Positions 25,318 to 33,511 of a stretch of 50,210 nucleotides of DNA are shown here, one piece after another. The notes below the pieces were generated by a model that made no database searches, was not told where the DNA came from, and saw only the letters and a program-made list of their open reading frames with translations. Numbering within the stretch: position 1 is the stretch's first letter; each line of letters begins with the position of its first letter. Where the stretch lies: positions 1 to 50,210 of the forward strand of contig JBBKWH010000117.1 in assembly GCA_037968855.1 (NCBI GenBank). The letters run 5' to 3'. Origin of the DNA: JBBKWH01 sp037968855 (GTDB lineage: Bacteria > Pseudomonadota > Gammaproteobacteria > Pseudomonadales > Moraxellaceae). The translations under genes were made by a program, and so were the position numbers.

Positions 25318-26613
25318 TTAGAACACGTCCAACGTGGTGGCAATAATATGCATCCCACGTACCCAATCCGATGGAATCCGCGCATTCACCCGATACTCAT
25401 CATTCACATCAGCATCAACCGTCAACGCATCTTTACGCGCATCGACGTTCTTTAAGATTTCAGCCGCATCCAACTTCATACAACCGGCCAAAAATGCCGA
25501 GCGCAAATCACGACGGGCGCTTGCAGTGTTCTTACGGCGTGGCTGTGCCTTGGCAATACTACGCATGGTCTTACGCACATACGCCAGCACCAACGCACCA
25601 TTCACATCAAGCAGCAAATCATCTTCTTCGCCTTCAGGTGTTTGCTGGTATGTGGTAACGGCGCGGACAATTTCAGGCACACCATCAGCACCAGTGGCAA
25701 TCATACAGACGCCATTGTGCAAGGCTTGCTCGATACGGGTTTTTGTCAGCACATACGCCGGTTCAACTGGCGTTAGACCCGTTAGATTAACACCGTTAAA
25801 CGGTAGGGCAGGATCGGCACTATCGGCCAATGCAGCAGCAATAGAAGCGGCAATCTCAGCTTCTTGACCAGTGGCCCCATGGTAGCAAGCTGCCACAATC
25901 CGGTAACTGGTCTTTGCTGAAGCCAGCGCCGCAAATGCTTCAGCGGCTTCAATATCAGTAAAGGGCACGATGAGGATTGCATCATGCTGCTCAGTCGGGC
26001 CACTGACAAACTCAAGATGCTGCGCCCATGCGAGGGCTTCGGCTTGGGTAGTCAGTGAATTGGACAACGCGATGATGGTATGGCCGAGTGGTTCGATAGT
26101 CGTAAATAATGACATTATGGGTTCCTCTGGTTCATCAGGGGTGGAATTAGTATCTCTAGCGGTCAGGCCGGCATCGGTGTCTGATTCACCTAACAGGGCA
26201 TACAGCGAGTGCAGTGAGTAGATGTTGTCTGAGTTGCCGTATACGTCGCCTTCACGTCCGCGCAGTTCAAAGTAGGCATCTGATTCAAATACCGCTGAGC
26301 CAAAGCTGGCATTGCCGTGGTAGATAATGCCAATCGTGTCTAAAAACGGCACAAACCAGTTTTCAAGCTGAGTAAGCGCAGTTTCTTGTTGTGCCGTCAG
26401 CGGTAAATTAGCGACGTAGCTATTTGGCCCTTGGTAGATGTAATCAGAGGCTTGATGCAACACACCGTCAATCCAGACGTCTAGATAGATCAACGTGGTG
26501 TCGTTGATTAGCCCATAACCCTGCTGGCTTGCTGGGTGAAAAACCACTTCGCGTGCCGAGACCACACTGCCGTTGAGTGCCTGAAATGTGTTGTGTAGAA
26601 GTTGATAGCGCAT
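25318..26613 (-). CDS. Tail sheath protein, C-terminal part with an unusual N-terminal region
   Basis: 431 residues from the ATG at 26611-26613 (GAGGTGAG upstream). The C-terminal half is sheath-like: an MSLFTTIEPLGHTIIAL start-like segment at about 167, the SYRIVAACYHGATGQEAEIA strand, NLTGLTPVEPAYVLTKTRIE, VRAVTTYQQ and IPSDWVRGMHIIATTLDVF. The first 165 residues (MRYQLLHNTF to LLGESDTD) do not look like sheath and end in a Pro/Glu linker. An internal ATG at 26113-26115 with AGAGGA upstream could start a separate 265-residue sheath piece. See the 99-residue gene upstream. Confidence 0.7.
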   Translation of the reverse strand: MRYQLLHNTFQALNGSVVSAREVVFHPASQQGYGLINDTTLIYLDVWIDGVLHQASDYIYQGPNSYVANLPLTAQQETALTQLENWFVPFLDTIGIIYHGNASFGSAVFESDAYFELRGREGDVYGNSDNIYSLHSLYALLGESDTDAGLTARDTNSTPDEPEEPIMSLFTTIEPLGHTIIALSNSLTTQAEALAWAQHLEFVSGPTEQHDAILIVPFTDIEAAEAFAALASAKTSYRIVAACYHGATGQEAEIAASIAAALADSADPALPFNGVNLTGLTPVEPAYVLTKTRIEQALHNGVCMIATGADGVPEIVRAVTTYQQTPEGEEDDLLLDVNGALVLAYVRKTMRSIAKAQPRRKNTASARRDLRSAFLAGCMKLDAAEILKNVDARKDALTVDADVNDEYRVNARIPSDWVRGMHIIATTLDVF

Positions 26614-26621
26614 CACTCACC

Positions 26622-26921
26622 TCACAATAGTGGTTGAACAGGCGTATCTGTGGGTTGCAACACAATAACGTCAACATCAACCAAGCTATTGGTCTTTAGC
26701 GCAGCAGTAATCATGCGCTCAGCCGTGGAGCTTGCACCAAACACTGTACGCGCTTTTGCTTTGTCATATAGGGCGACGGGTAGCGCTTGATTGCTGTCTA
26801 ACGGGGTGTCATCAGTCACAAACAGCACGCGCTGGCGATTGTCTGGTAGGCCCGTGCGTTGGGTGTTGGTGTTGATGTCTGTGTAGATGTCGGGGCGGCG
26901 TAGGCCGGATGGGATTGTCAT
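26622..26921 (-). CDS. Sheath N-terminal-domain-like protein
   Basis: 99 residues starting MTIPSGLRRPDIYTDINTNT. The following QRVLFVTDDTP strand, then LYDKAKARTVFGASSTAERM and VDVDVIVLQPTD, resembles the first domain of Mu-type sheath protein gpL (passing from the N-terminal arm to a first Rossmann-like strand set). It ends there. The downstream gene has the C-terminal sheath domain. It is either one piece of a split sheath or an independent small protein. Good spacing to neighbours shows it is a real gene. Confidence 0.6.
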   Translation of the reverse strand: MTIPSGLRRPDIYTDINTNTQRTGLPDNRQRVLFVTDDTPLDSNQALPVALYDKAKARTVFGASSTAERMITAALKTNSLVDVDVIVLQPTDTPVQPLL

Positions 26922-26923
26922 TA

Positions 26924-27481
26924 TTACAACTCCACATAGACAGGCTGGCCAAACAATAACGTTGCTAACTGATCAGCCGTGTTTTGCATGATCGTAATTT
27001 GCTCTTCAGCCTGATATTGATCAGCAGTTAATATAATCTGACGTGTTGCACTGACGTATGCAAAAGACAAATGCATTGACGTGTTCATGAGTTGTTGATT
27101 GATCTCAAGCATTAACCAATCAATCTGCTGTGTTTGATTTAATCCAGATGGTAATTGCGAATAATCAATCGTCAGTGTGAATGAACCTTGTGTTGAGCGA
27201 TAAATGCCTAGGGTATAATTTGTATTCCGACCAGTAAATAAATCATAGCTCTCATCAATCGCTAAACTATACTCACGTTGATTTTCACTTAACGTTGGTG
27301 AATTGATTTTCCCCAAATACGCACCCGTTAAAATATCGCGTGGTGTCATATCAAGCGCTTGATTCGCCTTGCTTTGCCAAGCACCAGTTGCAAAGTCCCG
27401 ACGCGTGATGCCTGTAACGAGCATCCCAAGTGCAATCATCAAACCACCAGTCATTGCTGACCGTGCTGTCAAGTTGTCCAT
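26924..27481 (-). CDS. Unrecognised late structural protein
   Basis: 185 residues from the ATG at 27479-27481 (AAGGAT upstream; the frame continues to 27598). A hydrophobic N-terminal stretch (MTGGLMIALGMLVTG) is followed by TPRDILTGAYLGKI. The C-terminal beta-rich region (GSFTLTIDYSQL, QQIDWLMLEINQQL, RQIILTADQY) resembles insertion domains of phage sheaths and Ig-like decorations. The position corresponds to Mu gp38, but I see no clear likeness to it. Function not assigned. Confidence 0.6.
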   Translation of the reverse strand: MDNLTARSAMTGGLMIALGMLVTGITRRDFATGAWQSKANQALDMTPRDILTGAYLGKINSPTLSENQREYSLAIDESYDLFTGRNTNYTLGIYRSTQGSFTLTIDYSQLPSGLNQTQQIDWLMLEINQQLMNTSMHLSFAYVSATRQIILTADQYQAEEQITIMQNTADQLATLLFGQPVYVEL

Positions 27482-27485
27482 ATCC

Positions 27486-28088
27486 TTAATCCTCAGTAGA
27501 GCGCTGCACAAGATCAGCCGCATCAGGCACGTCATCTTGTGGTTGCAGCACATAATCAATATTGATCCGCTCAATGTACTGGGCGGCATCGGCTTCACGA
27601 TCCGGCACGCAAATCGTCACATCAGTGCTAAAGGACTGCGCCAGCACGCTCACAGCTTCGCTTCGAGTCTTGGTGTTAAAAATAGTGCGCAATGGCCCCA
27701 GTTCTAACGGACGCATCGACTTAACAAACGACAGGCCCAGTACTGCACCAATCACATCGTTGACTAACTGGAACGTACCCACCTCAACCATCTGGCCATT
27801 CACCTCAACACCATGCCGAGACGTTTCTTCAGTACGAATCGACCGAGCGCCGACCATCACTGAGAATGTCAGAGGGATTTTGTACTTACGAGCGCCCATG
27901 CGTTCAGGCTTGCCTGATCCATCAAAGGTTGTCCAAACCGCAGGGAAGCGCTTCACAACAGCGGCAAAATCAGCATCATCATTAAAGTCAAACTCGCCAG
28001 CGTAGGTTTTTACCTCAGCAATGTACGGACGACCCAATGCATGAACGGCTTCCTTTATTCCCTGTTCGATTTGTGCGAGGGGCAGCAT
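27486..28088 (-). CDS. Mu gp37-like tail terminator (DUF1834)
   Basis: 200 residues from the ATG at 28086-28088 with GGTGGTGAG upstream. It begins MLPLAQIEQGIKEAVHALG and has the PAVWTTFDGSG and YKIPLTFSVMVGARS strands of the gp37 family. In Mu this protein (K) completes the tail end joining the head. It overlaps gp36 slightly. Confidence 0.8.
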   Translation of the reverse strand: MLPLAQIEQGIKEAVHALGRPYIAEVKTYAGEFDFNDDADFAAVVKRFPAVWTTFDGSGKPERMGARKYKIPLTFSVMVGARSIRTEETSRHGVEVNGQMVEVGTFQLVNDVIGAVLGLSFVKSMRPLELGPLRTIFNTKTRSEAVSVLAQSFSTDVTICVPDREADAAQYIERINIDYVLQPQDDVPDAADLVQRSTED

Positions 28089-28089
28089 C

Positions 28090-28518
28090 TCACCACCCCC
28101 CACGGCCAAAGTCGTTTGGCCTCACGTTGGTCATGATTACATTCTGAGCAGACGCCGCCGCAGGCTGACCACCTGCGGGCGTCACACCAATACTGAGCTT
28201 GCCCGCTGCAATGTTTTCTAACGACTTGATCGCCGCCTTGTAGCGCACCTCATCACGCTCGGTTTGACGTGCAGCACCCACCGCCGCGTGATAACGGGCC
28301 AAATCACATGCCAGCCCAATCAAAAAGGCTGGGGCAGCACTGACCGGCACGCTGTATCGAGACATCAAATAGCCGTCAACTTCACTGTTGGCCATGTCCA
28401 TGGCTTGCGTGAGTTTGTTGGTATTGATTTGGTCCATATACGGCTGCTCGGTATCAGTGAGCGCAATGATTTCGCGCTCACCGAATCGGGCCACCATGCG
28501 AGCTTGGGTGGCGTACAT
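28090..28518 (-). CDS. Mu gp36-like head-tail connector (DUF1320)
   Basis: 142 residues. MYATQARMVARFGEREIIALTD is the usual DUF1320 start. The helical NTNKLTQAMDMANSEVDGYL and FLIGLACDLARYHA segments match too. Similar to SPP1 gp15-type adaptors below the portal. A Gly/Ala-rich tail ends in DFGRGGW. Confidence 0.87.
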   Translation of the reverse strand: MYATQARMVARFGEREIIALTDTEQPYMDQINTNKLTQAMDMANSEVDGYLMSRYSVPVSAAPAFLIGLACDLARYHAAVGAARQTERDEVRYKAAIKSLENIAAGKLSIGVTPAGGQPAAASAQNVIMTNVRPNDFGRGGW

Positions 28519-28520
28519 GG

Positions 28521-29429
28521 TTAGGCCACCGTACCTGTTGAGCCGTAAGCAAGCTGCCAGTGACCAAAACCAGCCGCCGCACGTGCTTCAGCACCAAACA
28601 AAAACACACCTTCCATAAATACAGTCGGCGAATCCATGCTGGTCTGTTGCACAAACATCGGTTTCTTACGCTCTTGGTAGATGTACGGCTTGACCGGCTT
28701 GGTGGTGTCCAGCAAGTACCACGCGTTGTCATCGGTCAGACGTGGTTCTTCAACGACTTCACACACACCTTTGTACGGGTTAGGTTTGCCGTCTTCTAAA
28801 CGATCAGTTGTCATCAAGGCACGGGCGGTATCACCCAGTGCGACCGGCACAAGCAACACATTTGGCTTGACATTGAGCGGGCGGCCTTGATCATCTTTCT
28901 GTTGCATCATTTTGGTACGAGCTGCACCGAATGATCCCTGTGCTTTCGCCAGTGTTTCAATCGACAGCTTTTTGTCGCCCTTATTACTTGCAGTGGTTTT
29001 GCCATTCGGATGGTTGTCAGCAATAAACGGCTTGCCGTCATAGCATTTAGCGGTAAACGACTTATTCACCAGCTCAAAAATCAATTCATCTGGCAACTGC
29101 TTGGCCGACCACGCCGCACTTTCAGCCTGTGGCTTGTAGATGCCCAGTTGATCGTCTTCAATGTCATTGCGTGCGACCTCAATGGTGGCGGCAAAGTTTT
29201 CATTGACGATGGTGTAGCTGTAGTTTTCCAGCTTCTTGATTTCTTTCTTACCGACCCAGCGTTCCATTTTTGGAAACTTACCCAGCCAGTCATATTTCAC
29301 ATAACCGCCGGTACTGGGAACAGTCATGGCGATTTTTTGGTAATTGGTTTGGACAGCATCAAACGTATTGTTAAATGTTGTCTTCAGATTCATAAAAATG
29401 GCATTCAGTGCCGAATGTGTGACGTTCAT
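28521..29429 (-). CDS. Major head (capsid) protein, Mu gpT-like
   Basis: 302 residues from the ATG at 29427-29429, which overlaps the stop of the gene before it (ATGA) and has AAGGAG at 10-nt spacing. Start MNVTHSALNAIFMNLKTTFN and the MTVPSTGGYVKYDWLGKFPK motif are typical of Mu gpT. YKPQAESAAWSAKQLPDELI and FIADNHPNGKT also fit an HK97-fold major capsid. Length matches Mu gpT (305). Several hundred copies would form the head. Confidence 0.93.
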   Translation of the reverse strand: MNVTHSALNAIFMNLKTTFNNTFDAVQTNYQKIAMTVPSTGGYVKYDWLGKFPKMERWVGKKEIKKLENYSYTIVNENFAATIEVARNDIEDDQLGIYKPQAESAAWSAKQLPDELIFELVNKSFTAKCYDGKPFIADNHPNGKTTASNKGDKKLSIETLAKAQGSFGAARTKMMQQKDDQGRPLNVKPNVLLVPVALGDTARALMTTDRLEDGKPNPYKGVCEVVEEPRLTDDNAWYLLDTTKPVKPYIYQERKKPMFVQQTSMDSPTVFMEGVFLFGAEARAAAGFGHWQLAYGSTGTVA

Positions 29430-29830
29430 TCTACCCATACTCCTTCAGAGTCAATGCCCACGACACGGCCACATGCAGAACGTGTCCCTGTGCCATCTGT
29501 GGCGGCGACGGTTTGGTTATCTTCGACCCAGCACAACATGCCAAGGTTGGCTTGTGTGACCGGATCAATTGCACTGTTTGCAAACTGGAATGTAGAGTCA
29601 TTACGCACCAGCACCGACACATCACCGTCTGCGCCGCCCGTGTTATCGACTGCATGTTCAGCACGACCCATATAGATCAAGTCAGGGTCGGTATCACCTT
29701 CGACCGCAAAGCCACCAGCATTCACACAAACAATTGAACCGGCAAAAATTACCGCACTGGCCGCCACTAATACTTGCAATAGGCCACGCTCACGGCGGGC
29801 GGTATTACGATCTTGCGTCATCGCAACCAT
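29426..29830 (-). CDS. Capsid decoration-like protein (DUF2190-like)
   Basis: 134 residues. The N terminus TARRERGLLQVLVAASAVIF leads into beta strands (GSIVCVNAGGFAVEGD, GRAEHAVDNTGGADGDVSVL). In this place, between protease and capsid, many Mu-like phages encode a decoration or scaffold-associated protein. Start ATG 29828-29830 follows AGGAG at good spacing. Confidence 0.65.
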   Translation of the reverse strand: MVAMTQDRNTARRERGLLQVLVAASAVIFAGSIVCVNAGGFAVEGDTDPDLIYMGRAEHAVDNTGGADGDVSVLVRNDSTFQFANSAIDPVTQANLGMLCWVEDNQTVAATDGTGTRSACGRVVGIDSEGVWVE

Positions 29831-29832
29831 GA

Positions 29833-30927
29833 TTAAGCTCCTGTCATTTTGGCGGGGTCATGGCCAAACTGAGCGGCAACTAACTGCATCTCAGGTGTGA
29901 CTAGACTGTTGTTATGCTGCTGGCTGTTGGCCGCAATCGTGTTTGATTGTTTGCTACTTAACGCAGCAATCTTGGGTGTGGCATCTAAATGCGCTTTTAA
30001 CGCATCCGAATTGGCAGCACCGAGGCTACGCGCCCATGCCACATGCTCATCACCAAGCAAACGTCCATCACTCAACGCAGCCGTAATCAGTTCTTCAACT
30101 TCGTTTGATTTGGCGGATTGGGTCATGGTGGCAATTTGTGCATGTAGTGCAGAGACCACGCCAATCGGCACAAACTTGGATGGGTCTGGCATGGCTTGGC
30201 TTAACGCAGCAATCTGGCTTTCAACATTACTGAGCATGTCAAACAGGTTTTGACTGTTGGCTGCAATCGACACGCCAGTTTTTTCTTGGATTTGACCTTG
30301 CAGCTTTGCCAGCTCAGCCATGATTTCTTCAGCAGTAGCTGACAATGGCAAACCAAGCATCATCCGCAAAAAAGCGAGTAACTCATCCATCAAGGTGGAC
30401 TCCTGTGGGTTTTGGGCAAAAAAATCCTGCGCCGCAGCCACAAGTAGGGCTTCGGGTAACGTGTCTAGGGCAGGAGTGTTAGTCAGTGCCGCGTGTAAAA
30501 CACTCAGCACCTCGCCAGTTTTGGCATACGAAAAAACAGGGGATAGATAGCGATATTCTTTTGCAGCGATTTGATCCGCTGCACGTTCTGTCCACTTCCA
30601 AGCGGTTGAACAAATGCCCACACCCGCCACATATTCAAACGAGCCTGAATCACACCAGCCCGCTGCTGGAGCAGGGCTGCCGTTGGCTTTGGCAAGGATG
30701 GTCGAATGTTCGTAGTCGATGACCATATCAATGGCCTGACGATTAAGTGCCGCAACAATCTGTTGGCCACGCTCAGGGGTCAGTAGCCAGCCGTTTGCGG
30801 CAGTCGCTTCAAAGGGCCGACCATCAATGCTCCTAAAGTTTCCTTCAGGGACAAGCACCAGACGCTTTTGGTCTGGGTTCAGGTTTAGGGCAATGGCGCA
30901 CGCGGCGACTAAAGGACGTGTTTTCAT
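29833..30927 (-). CDS. Prohead protease with scaffold domain (Mu gpI/Z-like)
   Basis: About 364 residues from the ATG at 30925-30927. The protease domain has SFEYVAGVGICSTAWKWTER and EYRYLSPVFSYAKTG near 100-130, matching Mu gp32. A helical scaffold-like region rich in Ala/Gln (about 190-340) follows and is probably released by an internal start as in Mu Z. The protease matures the prohead. Late site D lies directly upstream and leaves almost no leader. Confidence 0.85.
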   Translation of the reverse strand: MKTRPLVAACAIALNLNPDQKRLVLVPEGNFRSIDGRPFEATAANGWLLTPERGQQIVAALNRQAIDMVIDYEHSTILAKANGSPAPAAGWCDSGSFEYVAGVGICSTAWKWTERAADQIAAKEYRYLSPVFSYAKTGEVLSVLHAALTNTPALDTLPEALLVAAAQDFFAQNPQESTLMDELLAFLRMMLGLPLSATAEEIMAELAKLQGQIQEKTGVSIAANSQNLFDMLSNVESQIAALSQAMPDPSKFVPIGVVSALHAQIATMTQSAKSNEVEELITAALSDGRLLGDEHVAWARSLGAANSDALKAHLDATPKIAALSSKQSNTIAANSQQHNNSLVTPEMQLVAAQFGHDPAKMTGA

Positions 30928-30933
30928 ACCACC

Positions 30934-30977
30934 ATCGTGCAACGACAGTGTTGTTTAAATCAGACGGAACGGCTTCC
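30934..30977 (-). promoter_or_regulatory. Candidate late-promoter site D (protease-capsid operon)
   Basis: GGAAGCCGTTCC (30966-30977, minus reading) is followed by GTCTGATTTA. CACGAT (30934-30939) is at the offset used by the other sites. It matches the position of Mu's PI. The predicted transcript would start at or next to the protease ATG. Confidence 0.6.
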
Positions 30978-31096
30978 AATCTTCAATGGTCTAAAATCGC
31001 GCTAGAAGGCGATAGACACAGCAGGGTAGAGAATCACGCAGCAAACTTGGCCGCGTGAATTGTGCGAGGTTCTAACGCATGTCTAACGGGGGTGTA

Positions 31097-31546
31097 CTAG
31101 GGATTGAACGATGCCGATAAGTAATAGTCGCAAACATCTTCAATATTGGCTTGTGCATCGGCTTGTAAGTTGCCGTTTTTGTCTACAGGTAAATAAGGAC
31201 GGCTTGGGATTTTGGATTTGTGGCCACGACCAGCCACACCACCAAACTGGTGAATTGCGGCATAGACTTTATTACTACCAACGGCAGCCGAGGTCGCATC
31301 ATGAAACGCAGTGATACTACCCGCCAGTTGCCCAGACTTTTGTAGGATCATCCCGCCACGGCGCTTGGCAGCATAACGTGGGCTAAGGCCAGCCCAACGT
31401 GGACGACCCTGAGCAGCAAAGTTTTGTTCAGTATCATCTAACAGCGACATCGAAAGCCGTTGCATCAATGGCGTGGCATCAGTCAGACGTGCAGCCGCAG
31501 CATCCAGCTTGTGCTGAAGCGCGGCATTATCAATGATGATTTGCAT
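31097..31546 (-). CDS. Virion morphogenesis protein gpG (Mu gp31-like)
   Basis: 149 residues. LTDATPLMQRLSMSLLDDTE, NFAAQGRPRWAGLSPRYAAK and IHQFGGVAGRGHKSKIPSRP are clear signatures of the phage virion morphogenesis family. It acts in tail/head joining. It is the last gene before the protease operon; the 119-bp spacer after it carries late site D and two TCTAACG copies. Confidence 0.9.
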   Translation of the reverse strand: MQIIIDNAALQHKLDAAAARLTDATPLMQRLSMSLLDDTEQNFAAQGRPRWAGLSPRYAAKRRGGMILQKSGQLAGSITAFHDATSAAVGSNKVYAAIHQFGGVAGRGHKSKIPSRPYLPVDKNGNLQADAQANIEDVCDYYLSASFNP

Positions 31547-31551
31547 AAAAG

Positions 31552-31869
31552 TTAATAAACGACAGGGCTAAGATCGGCTGACAGATCATCATCTGAGGTC
31601 AGCATGGGCAATGACAGTTCTGGACAGTAGAAATCAGCAAAGGCCAAAACAGCCGCCAATTGATCTGCATGTTTAAACGGTTGATCAATGACCACCCGTG
31701 CTTGTGTCGGTGCAGGACGGATATGACCTTGCTTGATCGCAAGTGCCGCCGCTTGGCTCACTTCGGTGGCCAGTGCAGTGTCACCTTTAATTGTGCCTGC
31801 CTGCTTGTCCCAAGTGATCATACCCACCGTAGTATGCGGCGGCATGATGGTTTGCAGTACTAATTGCAT
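31552..31869 (-). CDS. Unrecognised small late protein
   Basis: 105 residues from the ATG at 31867-31869; the stop of the MuF gene overlaps its first codons. No family recognised. No membrane segment. It has a mixed alpha/beta pattern with an acidic C terminus (SDDDLSADLSPVVY). Confidence 0.6.
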   Translation of the reverse strand: MQLVLQTIMPPHTTVGMITWDKQAGTIKGDTALATEVSQAAALAIKQGHIRPAPTQARVVIDQPFKHADQLAAVLAFADFYCPELSLPMLTSDDDLSADLSPVVY

Positions 31870-31873
31870 GCGC

Positions 31874-33511
31874 CTACTCACAGTGAAATAAAATACCCAA
31901 CGCTAACTCTAGCATGCGTCGGTCTTTACGGTACATTTGAAATAGATAACTGGCTGCTTCAAGGTCACGACCTAGTAACGGCTGTAAGGCCATTGTCATC
32001 ACTTCTAACGCTTCACGCCCAGCAGCATGGGGATATTCTTTGCCCATGTATGGCGTGTAGTAACCATCTGGCTTTGCCAATTCATCTACCCGATAGTTGG
32101 GGTTTTTGGTCAGCACGCGTAGCATCAATTTGGGTTCATTATTGGTACGCCGTCGATGTTCTTGCTGAAATAAATCATCTATGTCATGGCGAGCCTCTTG
32201 GATTCGGTGCGCATACTCATGCACCGCAGTACTGGTGTCATCGGTCAGCATCCAGCCTTCACCCGCTTTGGCCTCAATCACTCCAAATTTAGGCAGATTG
32301 ATTTGCTCGGTGGTATGTGAGGTATAGCACCAACCACGATCTTTTGATGAGTATTTGACGTTTAGCACACCCAGATCATTGGCCGATTGCACCCAGCTTG
32401 CCGGATAACTTTGAGCTGCAATCCGAGTGGCTTTAACGGCTTGAGCGCCACCTTTGGCGTTAGGCAGCAAAATACCAGCTTGACGTGTCCGCTTCAGCTC
32501 ATTGATCACATGAGTGGTCAGCACATCATGATGCAACATATAGTCATATTTGTTTTTGGCATCATCCAAGATCGTTTGCAGTGTTTTGCCTTCACTGACT
32601 TGGGACAGCACATCATCCAACCGCTTTTTACCCAGTGTGGCAAAGTCATCAACGCTCAGTTGATTCGGCTTAAACGTCGGCCACTGTTTAGTGCCATACA
32701 CATCAACCAAATCACCATTGGTTTTTTGCACCAACTTACTCGCAGCGCCAACACTCGGCGCATGATTAAACCCAACATCAACTTTAAACGGCGCACCCAT
32801 CGAGGGCAGTTGTAGCACGGTCACATCAGCAGATTTTCCACTCCGGCCAATCCCCACCACCTCAGATGTCAAATGGCCTTTACTCGACTCCACCGTATAG
32901 CCACCACGCTCGACACCGCCTTTGGTCATCGGCGATACTCGACAGCGACAATTAAAGCCACAAGGCGGAAAAATTGCATCCCATGCGCCATCCGTGGCTG
33001 CCAACACCTTGCCATTCATGGCGCGATGAGTCGGGCGGGTGCGATTGTCCAAAATAGCAACATAACGCCAGTAGGGGTGCGTATCGACAGCTTGCAGCAT
33101 CTCAGCACGCCGACCGGCCATAAATGCTGATTGCAGGTTGGTGCGGTAAATGGTCTCTAAGCGCCACGGGTTGCCAAGCTGTACATTCTTGGCATTGCCT
33201 GCTGTATCAACGATGGTCTGCTTGCCATACCAGCCCTTTTTTTGCAGCAGTGGCGTGATGTCCTGCCGCCATTTTTCCATCGGGATGCCAAGGCGCTGCG
33301 CCTCCAATAATGAGGTTTTAATATCCTCCAAAATATCAAGGCGGGTCAGGTGTGCCACAGCAAACGATTGGTTATGTGCTGCGTTTAACACCTCATGCCA
33401 ATCCATCGAGGACAGTAGTTTTTTGGCAGACAGATAATCTATGGCTGTCTGTGGTGGCTGGTTAAACAGTGTTTGCAGCACGACGGGATCGGCAGCGTTA
33501 GATTGAGCCAT
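31874..33511 (-). CDS. MuF-like minor head protein fused to a gluzincin-like domain
   Basis: 545 residues. The first 250 or so are the phage head morphogenesis domain (Mu gp30/SPP1 gp7), with CGFNCRCRVSPMTKGG (Cys motif) and NRTRPTHRAMNGKVL. The C-terminal 180 residues differ from Mu. HEYAH at about 416-420 is a zinc-metallopeptidase motif, and the downstream GREALEVMTMALQPL can give the third ligand as in gluzincins. MuF C-terminal effector domains are known in other phages. Such a domain could be injected with DNA; target and activity unknown. Confidence 0.82.
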   Translation of the reverse strand: MAQSNAADPVVLQTLFNQPPQTAIDYLSAKKLLSSMDWHEVLNAAHNQSFAVAHLTRLDILEDIKTSLLEAQRLGIPMEKWRQDITPLLQKKGWYGKQTIVDTAGNAKNVQLGNPWRLETIYRTNLQSAFMAGRRAEMLQAVDTHPYWRYVAILDNRTRPTHRAMNGKVLAATDGAWDAIFPPCGFNCRCRVSPMTKGGVERGGYTVESSKGHLTSEVVGIGRSGKSADVTVLQLPSMGAPFKVDVGFNHAPSVGAASKLVQKTNGDLVDVYGTKQWPTFKPNQLSVDDFATLGKKRLDDVLSQVSEGKTLQTILDDAKNKYDYMLHHDVLTTHVINELKRTRQAGILLPNAKGGAQAVKATRIAAQSYPASWVQSANDLGVLNVKYSSKDRGWCYTSHTTEQINLPKFGVIEAKAGEGWMLTDDTSTAVHEYAHRIQEARHDIDDLFQQEHRRRTNNEPKLMLRVLTKNPNYRVDELAKPDGYYTPYMGKEYPHAAGREALEVMTMALQPLLGRDLEAASYLFQMYRKDRRMLELALGILFHCE

